Positions 7,267-16,235 of a stretch of DNA of 64,000 bases are shown here, in pieces. This DNA comes from Roseitalea porphyridii (lineage in GTDB: Bacteria; Pseudomonadota; Alphaproteobacteria; Rhizobiales; Rhizobiaceae). The stretch lies in NCBI RefSeq assembly GCF_004331955.1, contig NZ_CP036532.1, positions 372,001 to 436,000 on the forward strand. The letters run 5' to 3'. The first letter of the stretch is position 1; each line of letters opens with the position of its first letter. The notes beneath the pieces are model-generated. The model was not told where the DNA came from. It ran no database searches and saw only the letters and a program-made list of their open reading frames with translations. Position numbers and translations under genes: made by a program.

Positions 7267-9485
7267 CCTACACCAACTTCACCATCGAGACCGACGCAGA
7301 CGGCATTGCGCTCGTCACCTGGGACATGCCGGACAAGTCGATGAACGTGTTCACCGTCGAGGTGCTCGACGAACTCGACGCGATCGTCGACCAGATCGCC
7401 GGCGACGACGCGGTCAAGGGCGCCGTCATCACTTCGGGCAAGAAGGATTCGTTCTCCGGCGGCGCCGACATTTCCATGCTCAAGAAGATGTTCGACATCT
7501 TCAACGCCGAAAAGACCCGCGATCCGGATCAGGCCGTCAAGCTGCTGTTCGACAATGCCGGCCGCATGAGCCAGGTCTTCCGCAAGCTGGAAACGTGCGG
7601 CAAGCCGTTCGTCTCGGCGATCAACGGCACCTGCATGGGCGGCGCGTTCGAACTGTCGCTGGCCTGCCATGGCCGCGTGGCCGCCGACACCGACGCGGTC
7701 AAGATCGCCCTGCCGGAAGTCAAGATCGGCATCTTCCCCGGTGCTGGCGGCACTCAGCGCGTGCCACGCCTGACAAACCAGCAGGACGCGCTGCAGATGA
7801 TGACCACGGGCCAGAACCTGAAGCCCGCGCGCGCCAAGGCCATGGGGCTCGTGCACGAGGTTGTCCCGCCGAAAAAGCTCATCGATGCGGCCAAGAAGAT
7901 GATCGGCGACGGGCTCAAGCCCGTTCAGCCCTGGGACGAAAAGGGCTTCAAGCTGCCCGGCGGCAACATCTATTCGGCGTCCGGGGCCAATGTCTGGCCC
8001 GCGGCCTCGGCGATCCTGCGCCGCGAGACGCACATGAACTATCCGGGCGCCGCGGCGATCCTCAAATGCGTCTATGAGGGCCTGCAGGTGCCGTTCGACA
8101 CCGCTCTCGTCGTCGAGCAGCGCTATTTCGCCCAGGTCCTTCAGACGCGCGAAGCCGGCGCCATGCTGCGCTCGCTGTTCGTTTCGCTGCAGGAACTGAA
8201 CAAGGGCGCGCGCCGCCCCGAGGACGTCAAGTCGACAAAGTTCAAGAAGATCGGCGTCGTCGGCGCCGGCTTCATGGGCGCCGGTATCGCCTTCGTCACC
8301 GCCAAGGCCGGCATTCCGGTCGTGCTGATCGACCGCGAGCAGGAGGCCGCCGACAAGGGCAAGGCCCATTCGGCCGACCTGATGAAGAAGGCGATCCAGA
8401 AAGGTCGCGCGGCGCAGGACGACGCCGACAAGCTTCTGTCGCTGATCACGCCGACGACCGATTACGCCGATCTGGACGGATGCGATCTGGTCATCGAGGC
8501 GGTTTTCGAGGACTCCGGCATCAAGAAGGCGGTCACCGAACAGGCCGAAGCCAATCTCAAGCGCACGGCCGTGTTCGCTTCCAACACGTCCACCATTCCA
8601 ATCACCGATCTTGCGAAGAACTCGGCCCGCCCGAAGAACTTCATCGGCATCCACTTCTTCTCGCCGGTCGACAAGATGATGCTGGTCGAGGTGATCCTGG
8701 GCAAGAAGACGTCCGACAAGGCGCTCGCCGTCGCGCTCGACTATGTGCGCGCGATCAAGAAGACGCCGATCGTCGTCAACGACACGCGCGGTTTCTACGT
8801 CAACCGCTGCGTGCTGCGTTACATGTCCGAGGCCTACAACATGCTCATCGAAGGCGTGCCGCCGGCGATGATCGAGAACGCGGCGAAGATGGCCGGCATG
8901 CCGGTCGGCCCGCTCGCGCTGAACGACGAAACGGCGATCGACCTGTCGCAGAAGATCCTCAAGCAGACGCTGAATGATCTGGGCGAGAAGGCCGTCGATC
9001 CGCGCCATGTCGACCTCGTCAACACCATGGTCGACAAGCACGGCCGGCACGGGCGCAAGAACGGCAAGGGCTTTTACGACTATCCGCAGAAGCCGGCCCA
9101 AAAGCACCTGTGGCCGGAGCTGAAGACGCTCTATCCGCAGCAGGATCCCGATGCGATCGATTTCGCCGAGCTCAAGGAGCGGTTCCTGTACGTGATCGCG
9201 CTCGAGGCGGCGCGGGTGATGGGCGAGGGCATCGTCACCGATCCGCGCGAGGCCGATGTCGGCTCGATCCTCGCCTTCGGCTTTGCGCCCTATACCGGCG
9301 GGACGTTGTCCTACATCGACGGCATCGGCGCGGAGGCCTTCGTCGCCCGCGCCCGGCAGTTGCAGAAGAAATACGGCACCCAGTTCAAGCCGCCGCGCCT
9401 GCTGACCGACATGGCCAAGACCGGCGAGACCTTCTACGGCCGGTTCAACCCTTATCCGGAACTGGAGCAGGCCGACGCGGCATAG
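7263..9485 (+). CDS. Bifunctional enoyl-CoA hydratase / 3-hydroxyacyl-CoA dehydrogenase (FadB/FadJ-type)
   Basis: A 740-residue multifunctional beta-oxidation alpha subunit. The N-terminal crotonase domain (about 1-200) carries the oxyanion-hole segments SGGADISMLK and NGTCMGGAFELSLACH, and the acidic residues of PEVKIGIFPGAGGTQR. The NAD-binding domain starts near residue 330 (KIGVVGAGFMGAGIAFV). HFFSPVDKMMLVEVI holds the dehydrogenase His, and NDTRGFYVNR is the usual linker. The C-terminal 3HCDH domains follow (MVDKHGRHGRKNGKGFYDY). The GTG at 7263 is chosen because it overlaps the PaiB stop as GTGA, a GGGAG lies upstream, and the usual N-terminus starts there. It should act with the thiolase at 5404. 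Confidence 0.94.
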   Translation: MTYTNFTIETDADGIALVTWDMPDKSMNVFTVEVLDELDAIVDQIAGDDAVKGAVITSGKKDSFSGGADISMLKKMFDIFNAEKTRDPDQAVKLLFDNAGRMSQVFRKLETCGKPFVSAINGTCMGGAFELSLACHGRVAADTDAVKIALPEVKIGIFPGAGGTQRVPRLTNQQDALQMMTTGQNLKPARAKAMGLVHEVVPPKKLIDAAKKMIGDGLKPVQPWDEKGFKLPGGNIYSASGANVWPAASAILRRETHMNYPGAAAILKCVYEGLQVPFDTALVVEQRYFAQVLQTREAGAMLRSLFVSLQELNKGARRPEDVKSTKFKKIGVVGAGFMGAGIAFVTAKAGIPVVLIDREQEAADKGKAHSADLMKKAIQKGRAAQDDADKLLSLITPTTDYADLDGCDLVIEAVFEDSGIKKAVTEQAEANLKRTAVFASNTSTIPITDLAKNSARPKNFIGIHFFSPVDKMMLVEVILGKKTSDKALAVALDYVRAIKKTPIVVNDTRGFYVNRCVLRYMSEAYNMLIEGVPPAMIENAAKMAGMPVGPLALNDETAIDLSQKILKQTLNDLGEKAVDPRHVDLVNTMVDKHGRHGRKNGKGFYDYPQKPAQKHLWPELKTLYPQQDPDAIDFAELKERFLYVIALEAARVMGEGIVTDPREADVGSILAFGFAPYTGGTLSYIDGIGAEAFVARARQLQKKYGTQFKPPRLLTDMAKTGETFYGRFNPYPELEQADAA

Positions 9486-9545
9486 GCGGCCGCATTGCCG
9501 CATCCGGGACCCGGCGGTCGCGCCGGGTCTTGCGGCGCGGCCGCC
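9485..9545 (+). terminator. Nested palindrome between convergent genes, probable bidirectional terminator
   Basis: The outer arms GGCGGCCGC (9485-9493) and GCGGCCGCC (9537-9545) enclose an inner perfect stem GACCCGGCG / CGCCGGGTC (9508-9516 with 9521-9529, loop GTCG). It fills the whole gap between the convergent fadB-like and YARHG genes. The U-tract is only two T residues, so termination is likely but not textbook. Confidence 0.55.
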
Positions 9546-9812
9546 TCAGTTGACGTTGCAGCCGCGCCGCTGTTCCTCGTCCCGGATTTCGTCGACGCGC
9601 CTTTGCTCGTAGGTCGACAGGGCCGGATTCCGTGTCCAGCACTCGAATTCGGCGAACGCTCTCCGGGCAAGATCGGTCTGGAAGCAGTAGCCGTTCTCGG
9701 CGAAGATCAGGTTGCGTTCGTACCAAAGATCATAGCAGCTCGTCTGCGCGGCAGCGGACCCTGCGCCCGCAACCAGGAACAGCGCCACCGCGCCAGCACG
9801 CGCGATCAACAT
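9546..9812 (-). CDS. Small secreted YARHG-domain protein
   Basis: An 88-residue protein with a clear signal peptide (MLIARAGAVALFLVAGAGSAAAQ, probable cleavage after AAA-Q or AAAQ-T). The mature part carries SCYDLWYERNLIFAEN and GYCFQTDLARRAF, which match the YARHG domain found in extracellular and periplasmic proteins. Four cysteines in the mature part (CYD, YCF, ECW, GCN) could form two disulfides. The ATG at 9810-9812 has an ideal GGAGG upstream on the minus strand; longer in-frame starts would run through the P450 promoter. The role is unknown, with peptidoglycan or envelope binding suggested for some family members. Confidence 0.8.
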   Translation of the reverse strand: MLIARAGAVALFLVAGAGSAAAQTSCYDLWYERNLIFAENGYCFQTDLARRAFAEFECWTRNPALSTYEQRRVDEIRDEEQRRGCNVN

Positions 9813-9955
9813 CCCGCCTGTCCTCCTTGTTGCACCCCGCAGCGACCTTAGCCGTTTTCGCCATTCCGGCAAACATCGCCGTGTGCGACGATCGTTCCAT
9901 CCGCACGGACCGAATGTCGTAGTGTCTGCGCCAGCGATATTGGCTATCAGCGGGC

Positions 9956-11350
9956 ATGTCCGCGCCCGAAACGGCCTTTCGTCCACCCGCTCCGATCCCG
10001 CGTTCGCCGATCGCGGCGTTGCTGGCGTCCCTTTTCGCGCGGGACCGCGATCTGCTGACGCTTCTGCCCGAACAGGCCTATCGCACCCGCATCGAGCGCC
10101 TGGGCCGGTCACGGCGCGGCATCGTGCTGGTCAACGACCCCGCCAGCGTCCGCGAGGTCATGGTCGACCGCGTCGACGCGTTCGCCAAGAACGACCTGTT
10201 CACCGGCGCCCTTGCGCCGCTCGTCGGTGACGGTGTCTTCATCGCCCACGGTGCGGACTGGCAGCGCCAGCGCGCCATGATCGAGCCCGGTTTCGAGCAC
10301 CTTCGGGCCGGTCGCTCGTTTGCGCCGATGCGGGCGGCGACCGAGGCCTTCGTCGCGCGGCTTCACGAAAAGGCCGGCGCGCCTGTGCGCCTCGACGCCG
10401 AGTTGAGCCGGCTGACCGCCGACATCATTCACAGGGTGATCTTCTCGGGCCCCCTCGACGGGTCCGATGCCGAGGCGCTGTTCGCCGACTTCGCCCGCTT
10501 TCAGGCCGAGGTCGCCAACGTCCGCGTGATGCAGTTGCTCCTGGGCCGACCCTTCGCACCCGTGGAACAGCCCGAGCGGGCGCGCGCTGCAGCGACGGCC
10601 ATCAGGTCGCGGCTTTCGGCGATGATCGAGGCGCGCCGGGCCTCGGGCGAGGAAAAGGGCGATCTGCTGGGCGCCGCGCTTGCGGCGCGCGATGACGAGG
10701 GGCGGCAGTTCTCGCCGAGGGAACTCGTCGACCAGATGGCGGTGTTTCTGCTGGCCGGCCACGAGACGACCGCCAGCACGCTGACATGGCTGTTCCTGAT
10801 CCTGTCGCAACGGCCGCATCTGGCCGCCGATCTTCGCGCGGAAGCCGAGCGCTGCATGGGCGAAGGAGCGGCCGAGTTCGGTGCCCTCAGGCAAATGACC
10901 CGTATGCGGGCCGCGCTCCAGGAGACCCTGCGGCTCTATCCGCCGGGGGCGTTCCTGCCGCGTGTGGCGCTCCACGACACCCGGCTCGGCGACATTGCGC
11001 TCAGGCGCGGCACGATGGTGCTGATCTCGCCCTGGATCATCCACCGGCATCGCGAACTGTGGCGCGCGCCCGACGACTTCATACCCGAACGCTTCGGCCC
11101 CGATGCGCCACGGCCCGTTGCCGGCAGCTATCTGCCCTTCGGCCTCGGACCGCGCGGCTGCATCGGCGGCGCGTTCGCCATGGCCGAGGCGCAACTGGTC
11201 GCGGCGTCCGTGCTGAGGCGCTTCGACATCGTCATCGACAGGGCTGCCGCCGTGCGGCCCGCCGTTCACCTGACCCTGCGGCCGCGCGATCCGGTCACGG
11301 TTCGTTTCATGCCGCGCCGGCCGCCCGATTCAGCGCGAAACGGGCAATGA
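9956..11350 (+). CDS. Cytochrome P450
   Basis: A 464-residue soluble P450 monooxygenase. The I-helix oxygen-activation motif AGHETT lies at 267-272, the K-helix ExxR is ETLR at 323-326, PERF follows near 387, and the haem loop is PFGLGPRGCIGGAFA with ligand Cys402. There is no membrane anchor, as usual in bacteria. No ferredoxin or ferredoxin reductase gene is adjacent, so its redox partner is encoded elsewhere. The substrate cannot be predicted from sequence alone. It is divergent from the YARHG gene, with a 143-bp shared promoter region. Confidence 0.94.
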   Translation: MSAPETAFRPPAPIPRSPIAALLASLFARDRDLLTLLPEQAYRTRIERLGRSRRGIVLVNDPASVREVMVDRVDAFAKNDLFTGALAPLVGDGVFIAHGADWQRQRAMIEPGFEHLRAGRSFAPMRAATEAFVARLHEKAGAPVRLDAELSRLTADIIHRVIFSGPLDGSDAEALFADFARFQAEVANVRVMQLLLGRPFAPVEQPERARAAATAIRSRLSAMIEARRASGEEKGDLLGAALAARDDEGRQFSPRELVDQMAVFLLAGHETTASTLTWLFLILSQRPHLAADLRAEAERCMGEGAAEFGALRQMTRMRAALQETLRLYPPGAFLPRVALHDTRLGDIALRRGTMVLISPWIIHRHRELWRAPDDFIPERFGPDAPRPVAGSYLPFGLGPRGCIGGAFAMAEAQLVAASVLRRFDIVIDRAAAVRPAVHLTLRPRDPVTVRFMPRRPPDSARNGQ

Positions 11351-11543
11351 TGCCGGTGTGGCTTTCGTCTTGAAACGGCAACAAACCTGTGCGCATGTCA
11401 CCGGCTATCGAAGTTTCGGCCGAACGGAAACAGCCTAACCGCCGCACCAGAAGCGGCACGCCTAGTCCTTTCTGCAGACATCGATGACCACCGGCAGGCC
11501 TGTCCTGCCACACTACGTGCCTACCGTCTTGAAAGGACATCTC

Positions 11544-11753
11544 ATGGCAAGCGGAACCGTCAAATGGTTCAACACCACCAAGGGCTATGGCTTCATCGCC
11601 CCCGATGAGGGCGGCAACGATGTGTTCGTGCACATCTCGGCCGTCCAGCGCTCCGGCATGGAGAGCCTCGCCGAAGGGCAGAAGGTCTCCTACGAACTGG
11701 TCACCGACCGCCGCACCGGCAAGACCGCAGCCGGCAACCTCGTCGCCGAGTAA
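11544..11753 (+). CDS. Cold-shock protein (CspA family)
   Basis: A 69-residue single cold-shock domain that binds single-stranded nucleic acids and acts as an RNA chaperone. The RNP1 motif is KGYGFIAP (residues 13-20) and RNP2 is DVFVHIS (26-32). [10 protein letters not shown] is the standard N-terminus, so the ATG at 11544 is used, with GAAAGGA upstream. The 193-bp stretch between the P450 stop and this start holds no gene. It may be a long 5' leader as in other cspA-type genes, but no conserved cold box can be asserted. Confidence 0.95.
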   Translation: MASGTVKWFNTTKGYGFIAPDEGGNDVFVHISAVQRSGMESLAEGQKVSYELVTDRRTGKTAAGNLVAE

Positions 11754-11763
11754 CCGACCGAAG

Positions 11764-11792
11764 GGGCCTCGCCGGATCAACGCGCGGGGCCC
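11764..11792 (+). terminator. GC-rich stem-loop after cspA
   Basis: GGGCCTCGC (11764-11772) pairs with GCGGGGCCC (11784-11792), with one G-U pair. It starts 11 bp after the cspA stop. There is no U-tract, so it may be a 3' stabiliser or a weak terminator. Confidence 0.4.
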
Positions 11793-11860
11793 TGACCACC
11801 CCACATCCTGATCGGCCTTCGTTGGGACCCGGTCGCTTAAGTCGCCGTGCCCCGGGCGCC

Positions 11861-12100
11861 TCAGTCCCTGCCGTCGCGGTCGCGTTGCCGCCGGCCGTCA
11901 CGGAACGCCGGCAATGCTCGCAGATCACCGCGCGCGCGGCGCACCCGAACCGGCGCGGGTCGATGCGTCAGGCGGCTCTGCACCCGGCTGGTGGCGAGAG
12001 CCAGGAACGTGGCGATGCTGAAGGCGATCATCCAGTCCACACCCGTGATGACGCCGAGGAAAAGAAACGCGGTGAAATCGACAAAGAAAAAGCTGCTCAT
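11861..12100 (-). CDS. Hypothetical small membrane protein
   Basis: A 79-residue frame that begins MSSFFFVDFTAFLFLGVITG, with two closely spaced hydrophobic stretches (about residues 3-35), then a highly basic tail rich in Arg. A GGAG lies 7 bp before the ATG on the minus strand. No family is recognised. It is the only plausible gene in the 566-bp stretch between cspA and the S24 regulator; the remainder (12101-12320) shows no coding signal. The basic tail is typical of GC-rich read-through, so the true C-terminus or even the gene is uncertain. Confidence 0.45.
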   Translation of the reverse strand: MSSFFFVDFTAFLFLGVITGVDWMIAFSIATFLALATSRVQSRLTHRPAPVRVRRARGDLRALPAFRDGRRQRDRDGRD

Positions 12101-12320
12101 TGCAGTCTCCAGAAATTGCGAGCGATCGATTGCCCGTTGCGCCTGTCCCGCCTGACCTCTTCTTATCCCTACGAAAGTAGTAGGTTCGACCTGTTCGGCA
12201 AGCACAAGCGCGGCGGATTTGCCGCCCGCACCGGAAATCGCATGGGGATGGCCGGTCCGGCGCGCTTGCGGCACAGGCGTCCCGCAGGTATTTATTCCTT
12301 GATTCCGACGGCCTGAAGCC

Positions 12321-13001
12321 ATGCCACGACTGACCCATGATCAAGTCTGGGGCGCCATCGACCGTTTGGCCGAGCGCCATGATCTGTCGCCGTCGGGCCT
12401 CGCCCGGCGGGCGGGTCTCGACTCGACCACGTTCAACAAGTCCAAGCGCTTCGCCGCCGACGGGCGCGCGCGCTGGCCGTCGACCGAGTCGCTCTCCAAG
12501 GTGATGGAGGCGACCGGCGCCACGGTGGACGAGTTCATGGCGATGCTCGCGCCCGAAGCCGACCGTTACGGCTTCGCCGAGACCGGACAGTCACCGGTCA
12601 CCGGGCCGGGAGTGCGGTCGGTTCCCTTGCTGGGGCTCGCGCAGGCGGGCGGGGGCGGCTATTTCGACGATGCCGGCTACCCGGCCGGCGAGGGCTGGGA
12701 TCATGTCGACTTTCCGGACGCCGGTCTTGGCGCCCATGTCTACGCGCTCGAGATCAGCGGTGATTCGATGGAACCGCTCTACCGGGCGGGCGACCGGATC
12801 ATCGTCTCGCCGACGGCGACGATCCGGCGCGGCGACCGCGTCGTCGCCCGCACGCGCGACGGCGAGGTGATGGCCAAGATCCTCAAGCGTCGAAGCGCGG
12901 CCGGGGTCCAGCTGGCCTCGGTCAATCCCGACTTCCCCGATCGCACCTTCGCGCCGGACGACCTTGAATGGATCGCCCGCATCCTGTGGGCGAGCCAGTA
13001 G
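12321..13001 (+). CDS. Helix-turn-helix / S24 LexA-like repressor
   Basis: A 226-residue two-domain regulator. The N-terminal domain is an XRE/BetR-like helix-turn-helix (about residues 6-72: LSPSGLARRAGLDSTTFNKS). The C-terminal S24 peptidase domain carries the nucleophile Ser149 (EISGDSMEPLY), the general-base Lys186 (GEVMAKILKR) and an Ala109-Gly110 pair in the position of the LexA cleavage site. All parts for RecA-stimulated self-cleavage are therefore present. It is not LexA itself, whose HTH differs. No neighbouring phage or DNA-repair genes reveal the target, and this form is commonly chromosomal in Hyphomicrobiales. Confidence 0.88.
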   Translation: MPRLTHDQVWGAIDRLAERHDLSPSGLARRAGLDSTTFNKSKRFAADGRARWPSTESLSKVMEATGATVDEFMAMLAPEADRYGFAETGQSPVTGPGVRSVPLLGLAQAGGGGYFDDAGYPAGEGWDHVDFPDAGLGAHVYALEISGDSMEPLYRAGDRIIVSPTATIRRGDRVVARTRDGEVMAKILKRRSAAGVQLASVNPDFPDRTFAPDDLEWIARILWASQ

Positions 13002-13028
13002 TCCGGACCAACTGCCGATGGGTGCCCG

Positions 13029-14696
13029 TCAGGCGGCCGCCAGTTCGCCGCTGAGCGCCTTGTCGATCAGCGCGCGCGTCTCGTCGATGCCGTAGAGCGC
13101 GATGAACGAGCCAAGACGCGGCCCGCGCTCCTGGCCGAGAAGGGTCCGGTAGAGCGCATTGAACCAGTCGCCGGTTACCGCCGGCTTGCCCTCCGGGCTC
13201 TTCTTGCCCGGATCCTGGTAGCGTTCGAACTGCCGGCCGACATCGAGCAGCGCGTCCTGGATCGCCGCGCCGTCGGTCGCCTTGTCCGCCGGAAGCGCGG
13301 CAAGCGCCGCCGACAGGTCTTCGAGCGCCTGCCGCTCGGTGTCGTCGGGGGCGTGGAACCGCTTGGTCGGCCGGACAAAGTCCTCGAAGTAGCGGATGGC
13401 GTAACCGGCGAGCGCGTCGAGCTGCGGATGCGACTGCGGCGTCACGCCGGGCGCATAACGCGAGATGAACCCCCACAAAACGCCCTTGTTCTCGGCGTTC
13501 GAGGCGCTGACGAGGTTGAGCAGCATCGCGAACGGCACCGGCATCTGCGCATCGGGCGGATTGCCCGAATGGATGTGCCAGACCGGGTTCTGCAGACGCT
13601 GCGCCGGCTCCTGCCGGCCATAGGCCGCAAGGAAGCTGTAATATTCGTCGACGGCCTTGGGGATGACGTCGAAATAGAGCCGCTTGGCGGTGCGCGGCTT
13701 CTGGAACATGAACAGCGCCAGGCTCTCGGTCGGCGCATAGGTCAGCCACTCGTCGATGGTCAGCCCGTTGCCCTTGGACTTGGAGATCTTCTCGCCCTTG
13801 TCGTCCAGAAACAGCTCATAGACGAAGTGTTCCGGCGGCCGGCCGCCCAGGATCGCGCAGATGCGGTCGTAGATGACGGCATTGGTCTGATGGTCCTTGC
13901 CGAACATCTCGAAGTCGACGCCGAGCGCCGCCCAGCGCATGCCGAAATCGGGCTTCCACTGCATCTTCACCTGCCCGCCGGTGACCGGCAGGGTCGTCTC
14001 GGTGCCATCCTCGTCGTCGAAGGTGATCGTGCCCTCGGCCGCATCGACATGTTTCATCGGCACGTAGAGCACGCGGCCCGTCTTAGGCGAGATCGGCAGG
14101 AACGGCGAATAGGTGGCCTGCCGCTCCTCGCCCAGCGTCGGCAGCATCACCGCCATGATCTCGTCATAGCGGGCGCAAGCCTCCATCAGCACGGTGTCGA
14201 AGCGGCCCGACCTGTAATAGTCGGTTGCGCTGGCGAACTCGTAGTCGAAGCCGAACGTGTCCAGGAACCGCCGCAGCATCGCGTTGTTGTGATGACCGAA
14301 GCTCTCATGGTCGCCGCCGAACGGGTTCGGCACGGCGGTCAGCGGCTTGTGCAGATGCGGCTCCAGCGCGGCCCGGTCGGGCACGTTCTCTGGGATTTTG
14401 CGCATCCCGTCCATGTCGTCGGAAAAGCACAGAAGACGCGTCGGCACGCTGTCCTCGGTCAGCACGCGGAATGCGTGGCGCACCATCGTCGTGCGCGCCA
14501 CCTCGCCGAACGTGCCGATATGCGGCAGGCCGGACGGGCCATAGCCGGTCTCGAACAGGACCGCCTCGGGAAAGCCGGTCTTCTCGTAGCGCTTGATGAT
14601 CTTGCGCGCTTCCTCGAACGGCCACGCTTTCGACGAGCGGGCGGCTTCGACGAGGGCGGGATCGAGATCGGCAGGCGGCAGCGGTGCGGCGCTCAT
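13029..14696 (-). CDS. lysS: Lysine--tRNA ligase, class I
   Basis: A 555-residue class I lysyl-tRNA synthetase, the archaeal-type enzyme that replaces class II LysRS in most alphaproteobacteria. The HIGH-type motif is LPHIGTFGE (about residue 58) and the KMSKS-type motif is KISKSKGNG. The C-terminal helical anticodon-binding region follows. The start [15 protein letters not shown] at 14696 is preferred because the longer frame runs into the divergent promoter. It is convergent with the S24 regulator and divergent from the TerB-like gene. Confidence 0.95.
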   Translation of the reverse strand: MSAAPLPPADLDPALVEAARSSKAWPFEEARKIIKRYEKTGFPEAVLFETGYGPSGLPHIGTFGEVARTTMVRHAFRVLTEDSVPTRLLCFSDDMDGMRKIPENVPDRAALEPHLHKPLTAVPNPFGGDHESFGHHNNAMLRRFLDTFGFDYEFASATDYYRSGRFDTVLMEACARYDEIMAVMLPTLGEERQATYSPFLPISPKTGRVLYVPMKHVDAAEGTITFDDEDGTETTLPVTGGQVKMQWKPDFGMRWAALGVDFEMFGKDHQTNAVIYDRICAILGGRPPEHFVYELFLDDKGEKISKSKGNGLTIDEWLTYAPTESLALFMFQKPRTAKRLYFDVIPKAVDEYYSFLAAYGRQEPAQRLQNPVWHIHSGNPPDAQMPVPFAMLLNLVSASNAENKGVLWGFISRYAPGVTPQSHPQLDALAGYAIRYFEDFVRPTKRFHAPDDTERQALEDLSAALAALPADKATDGAAIQDALLDVGRQFERYQDPGKKSPEGKPAVTGDWFNALYRTLLGQERGPRLGSFIALYGIDETRALIDKALSGELAAA

Positions 14697-14860
14697 GGCG
14701 GTTCCCCGTGGACGGGCTGGTTTGGCCGGAAAGCCGCTCCCTAGCCCAGCGCCGAGGCAAAGGAAAGTGGCCCGATGTGCCGGCACGTTCATGACAAGTG
14801 TGGCTTGCGCGCACGGTCCGCCGGCCATACAGACGGGCACAGATCGCACGAGGTGACATC

Positions 14861-15280
14861 ATGGCGAAGATCGACGAAGCGCGCGCCCTCATCTACATCA
14901 TGGTCACGGTGGCCGCGGCCGACGCACAGCTCTCCGACCGCGAGCTCAACCGCATCGGCGTGATCACCGACACGCTGCCGATCTTCGAGGGCATCGATCG
15001 GGACGTCTTGGTCGAACAGGCCAACAATTGCACCGCGATCCTGGCCGACGAGGCCGGTCTGGAGACGATCCTGACGCTCGTGCACGACACGATCCCGCCG
15101 CGCCTTTACGAGACCGCCTACGCCGTGGCGGTGGAGATCGCCGCAGCCGACCTGCATGTCGAACAGGAGGAGCTGCGTTTCCTGCAGATGCTGCGCGACG
15201 CGCTCGATCTGGACGCGCTGGTCATCGCGGCCATCGAGCATTCGGCACGCGTGCGCTTCCGGCTGCCCTCGCAGGACTGA
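14861..15280 (+). CDS. TerB-like helical protein
   Basis: A 139-residue all-helical acidic protein. The segments IYIMVTVAAADAQLSDRELN (residues 11-30) and AYAVAVEIAAADLHVEQEEL (about 87-106) are two internal copies of the TerB-fold signature, in which acidic residues after A-A-D can bind a divalent metal. Relatives are annotated as tellurite resistance TerB family, but a lone TerB-fold protein without TerZD or TerC does not imply tellurite resistance. The ATG at 14861 has GAGG-like purines 9 bp upstream. Function unknown. Confidence 0.75.
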   Translation: MAKIDEARALIYIMVTVAAADAQLSDRELNRIGVITDTLPIFEGIDRDVLVEQANNCTAILADEAGLETILTLVHDTIPPRLYETAYAVAVEIAAADLHVEQEELRFLQMLRDALDLDALVIAAIEHSARVRFRLPSQD

Positions 15281-15356
15281 TGCCGCTCGCTGCGCTCACG
15301 GCAATGTGCGCATCGGCCGCGTTGACCCGCCGCCCCGGCAGCGCCATTTCGGTTCC

Positions 15357-16235
15357 ATGATCGAGAACGAGCCGCTCATCCGTTTTGGCGCCTTCGTGGC
15401 GATCTTCACGGCCATGGCCGCGTTCGAACTGTGGGCGCCGAGGCTTGAACGGCCGGAGATGGCCGGCGCGCTGCGCTCGCGTCGCTGGCTCGTCAACGTC
15501 TCGATGGTCGTCATCTCGTCGGTATGCCTGCGGATCATCTTTCCCGCTGCCGCCGTCGGCACGGCCATCTATGCGCAAAGCCAGGGCTGGGGCCTGTTTC
15601 CGGCGATCGGAATGCCCGTGGTCGTTGCCGGGATCCTCGCTTTCATCGTGCTGGATTTCGCCGTCTGGCTCGAACATCTGGTCAGCCACAAATGGCCGCT
15701 GCTCTGGCGCATCCACCGCATGCACCATTCCGATCAGGGGTTCGACCTGACAACGGCGCTGCGGTTTCATCCGCTGGAAATCGTCCTGTCCATGATCTGG
15801 AAGGCGGCCGTGATCGTCGTTCTGGGCGCGCCGGTCGTCGCGGTGCTCGTCTTCGAGATCGTGCTGAACGGCATGGCGATGTTCAACCACGCCAATGCGC
15901 GCCTGCCGCTTGGTCTGGACCGCGTGCTTCGCGCGCTGGTCGTCACCCCGGACATGCACCGTGTCCATCACTCCGTCGTCCGGCGCGAGACCGATTCCAA
16001 CTACGGCTTCAACCTTTCGGTCTGGGACCGGCTGTTCGGGACCTACACCGATCAGCCCGAAGCGGGCCATGACGGCATGCGCCTCGGCCTGACCGACTAT
16101 GATGGCCCGCAGACCGCAAATCTGGGCTGGGCGCTCGTCCTGCCCTTCCGCCGCGCCGGCTACCGGCTGGCGCGTGGCGCCGAGGCCGAACCGCCCCGGC
16201 CTGGCTATGTCCCGAAGGGATCGACCGGGAAATAG
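15357..16235 (+). CDS. Sterol desaturase / fatty acid hydroxylase family membrane protein
   Basis: A 292-residue integral membrane di-iron protein. It has hydrophobic segments near residues 8-25, 45-70, 78-100 and 140-165. The histidine clusters of the superfamily are present: HLVSHKW, HRMHHSD and, after the last membrane pair, MHRVHHS; further His residues lie in RFHPLE and FNHAN. They bind the iron pair for O2-dependent hydroxylation or desaturation of a lipid. The real substrate (fatty acid, hopanoid, carotenoid or ornithine lipid) is not shown. Its 3' end overlaps the convergent solute-binding protein gene by 31 bp. Confidence 0.9.
   Translation: MIENEPLIRFGAFVAIFTAMAAFELWAPRLERPEMAGALRSRRWLVNVSMVVISSVCLRIIFPAAAVGTAIYAQSQGWGLFPAIGMPVVVAGILAFIVLDFAVWLEHLVSHKWPLLWRIHRMHHSDQGFDLTTALRFHPLEIVLSMIWKAAVIVVLGAPVVAVLVFEIVLNGMAMFNHANARLPLGLDRVLRALVVTPDMHRVHHSVVRRETDSNYGFNLSVWDRLFGTYTDQPEAGHDGMRLGLTDYDGPQTANLGWALVLPFRRAGYRLARGAEAEPPRPGYVPKGSTGK

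Noticed and set aside
7158-9503. A 781-codon minus-strand frame opposite the fadB-like gene
   Set aside because: It lies fully antisense to a well-supported multifunctional enzyme and has no recognisable domain.
13353-14744. A 463-codon plus-strand frame opposite lysS
   Set aside because: Antisense to an essential, motif-complete synthetase; no domain.
14861-15280. Tellurite resistance determinant
   Set aside because: Only a TerB-like fold is present; the terZACDE neighbours are missing.
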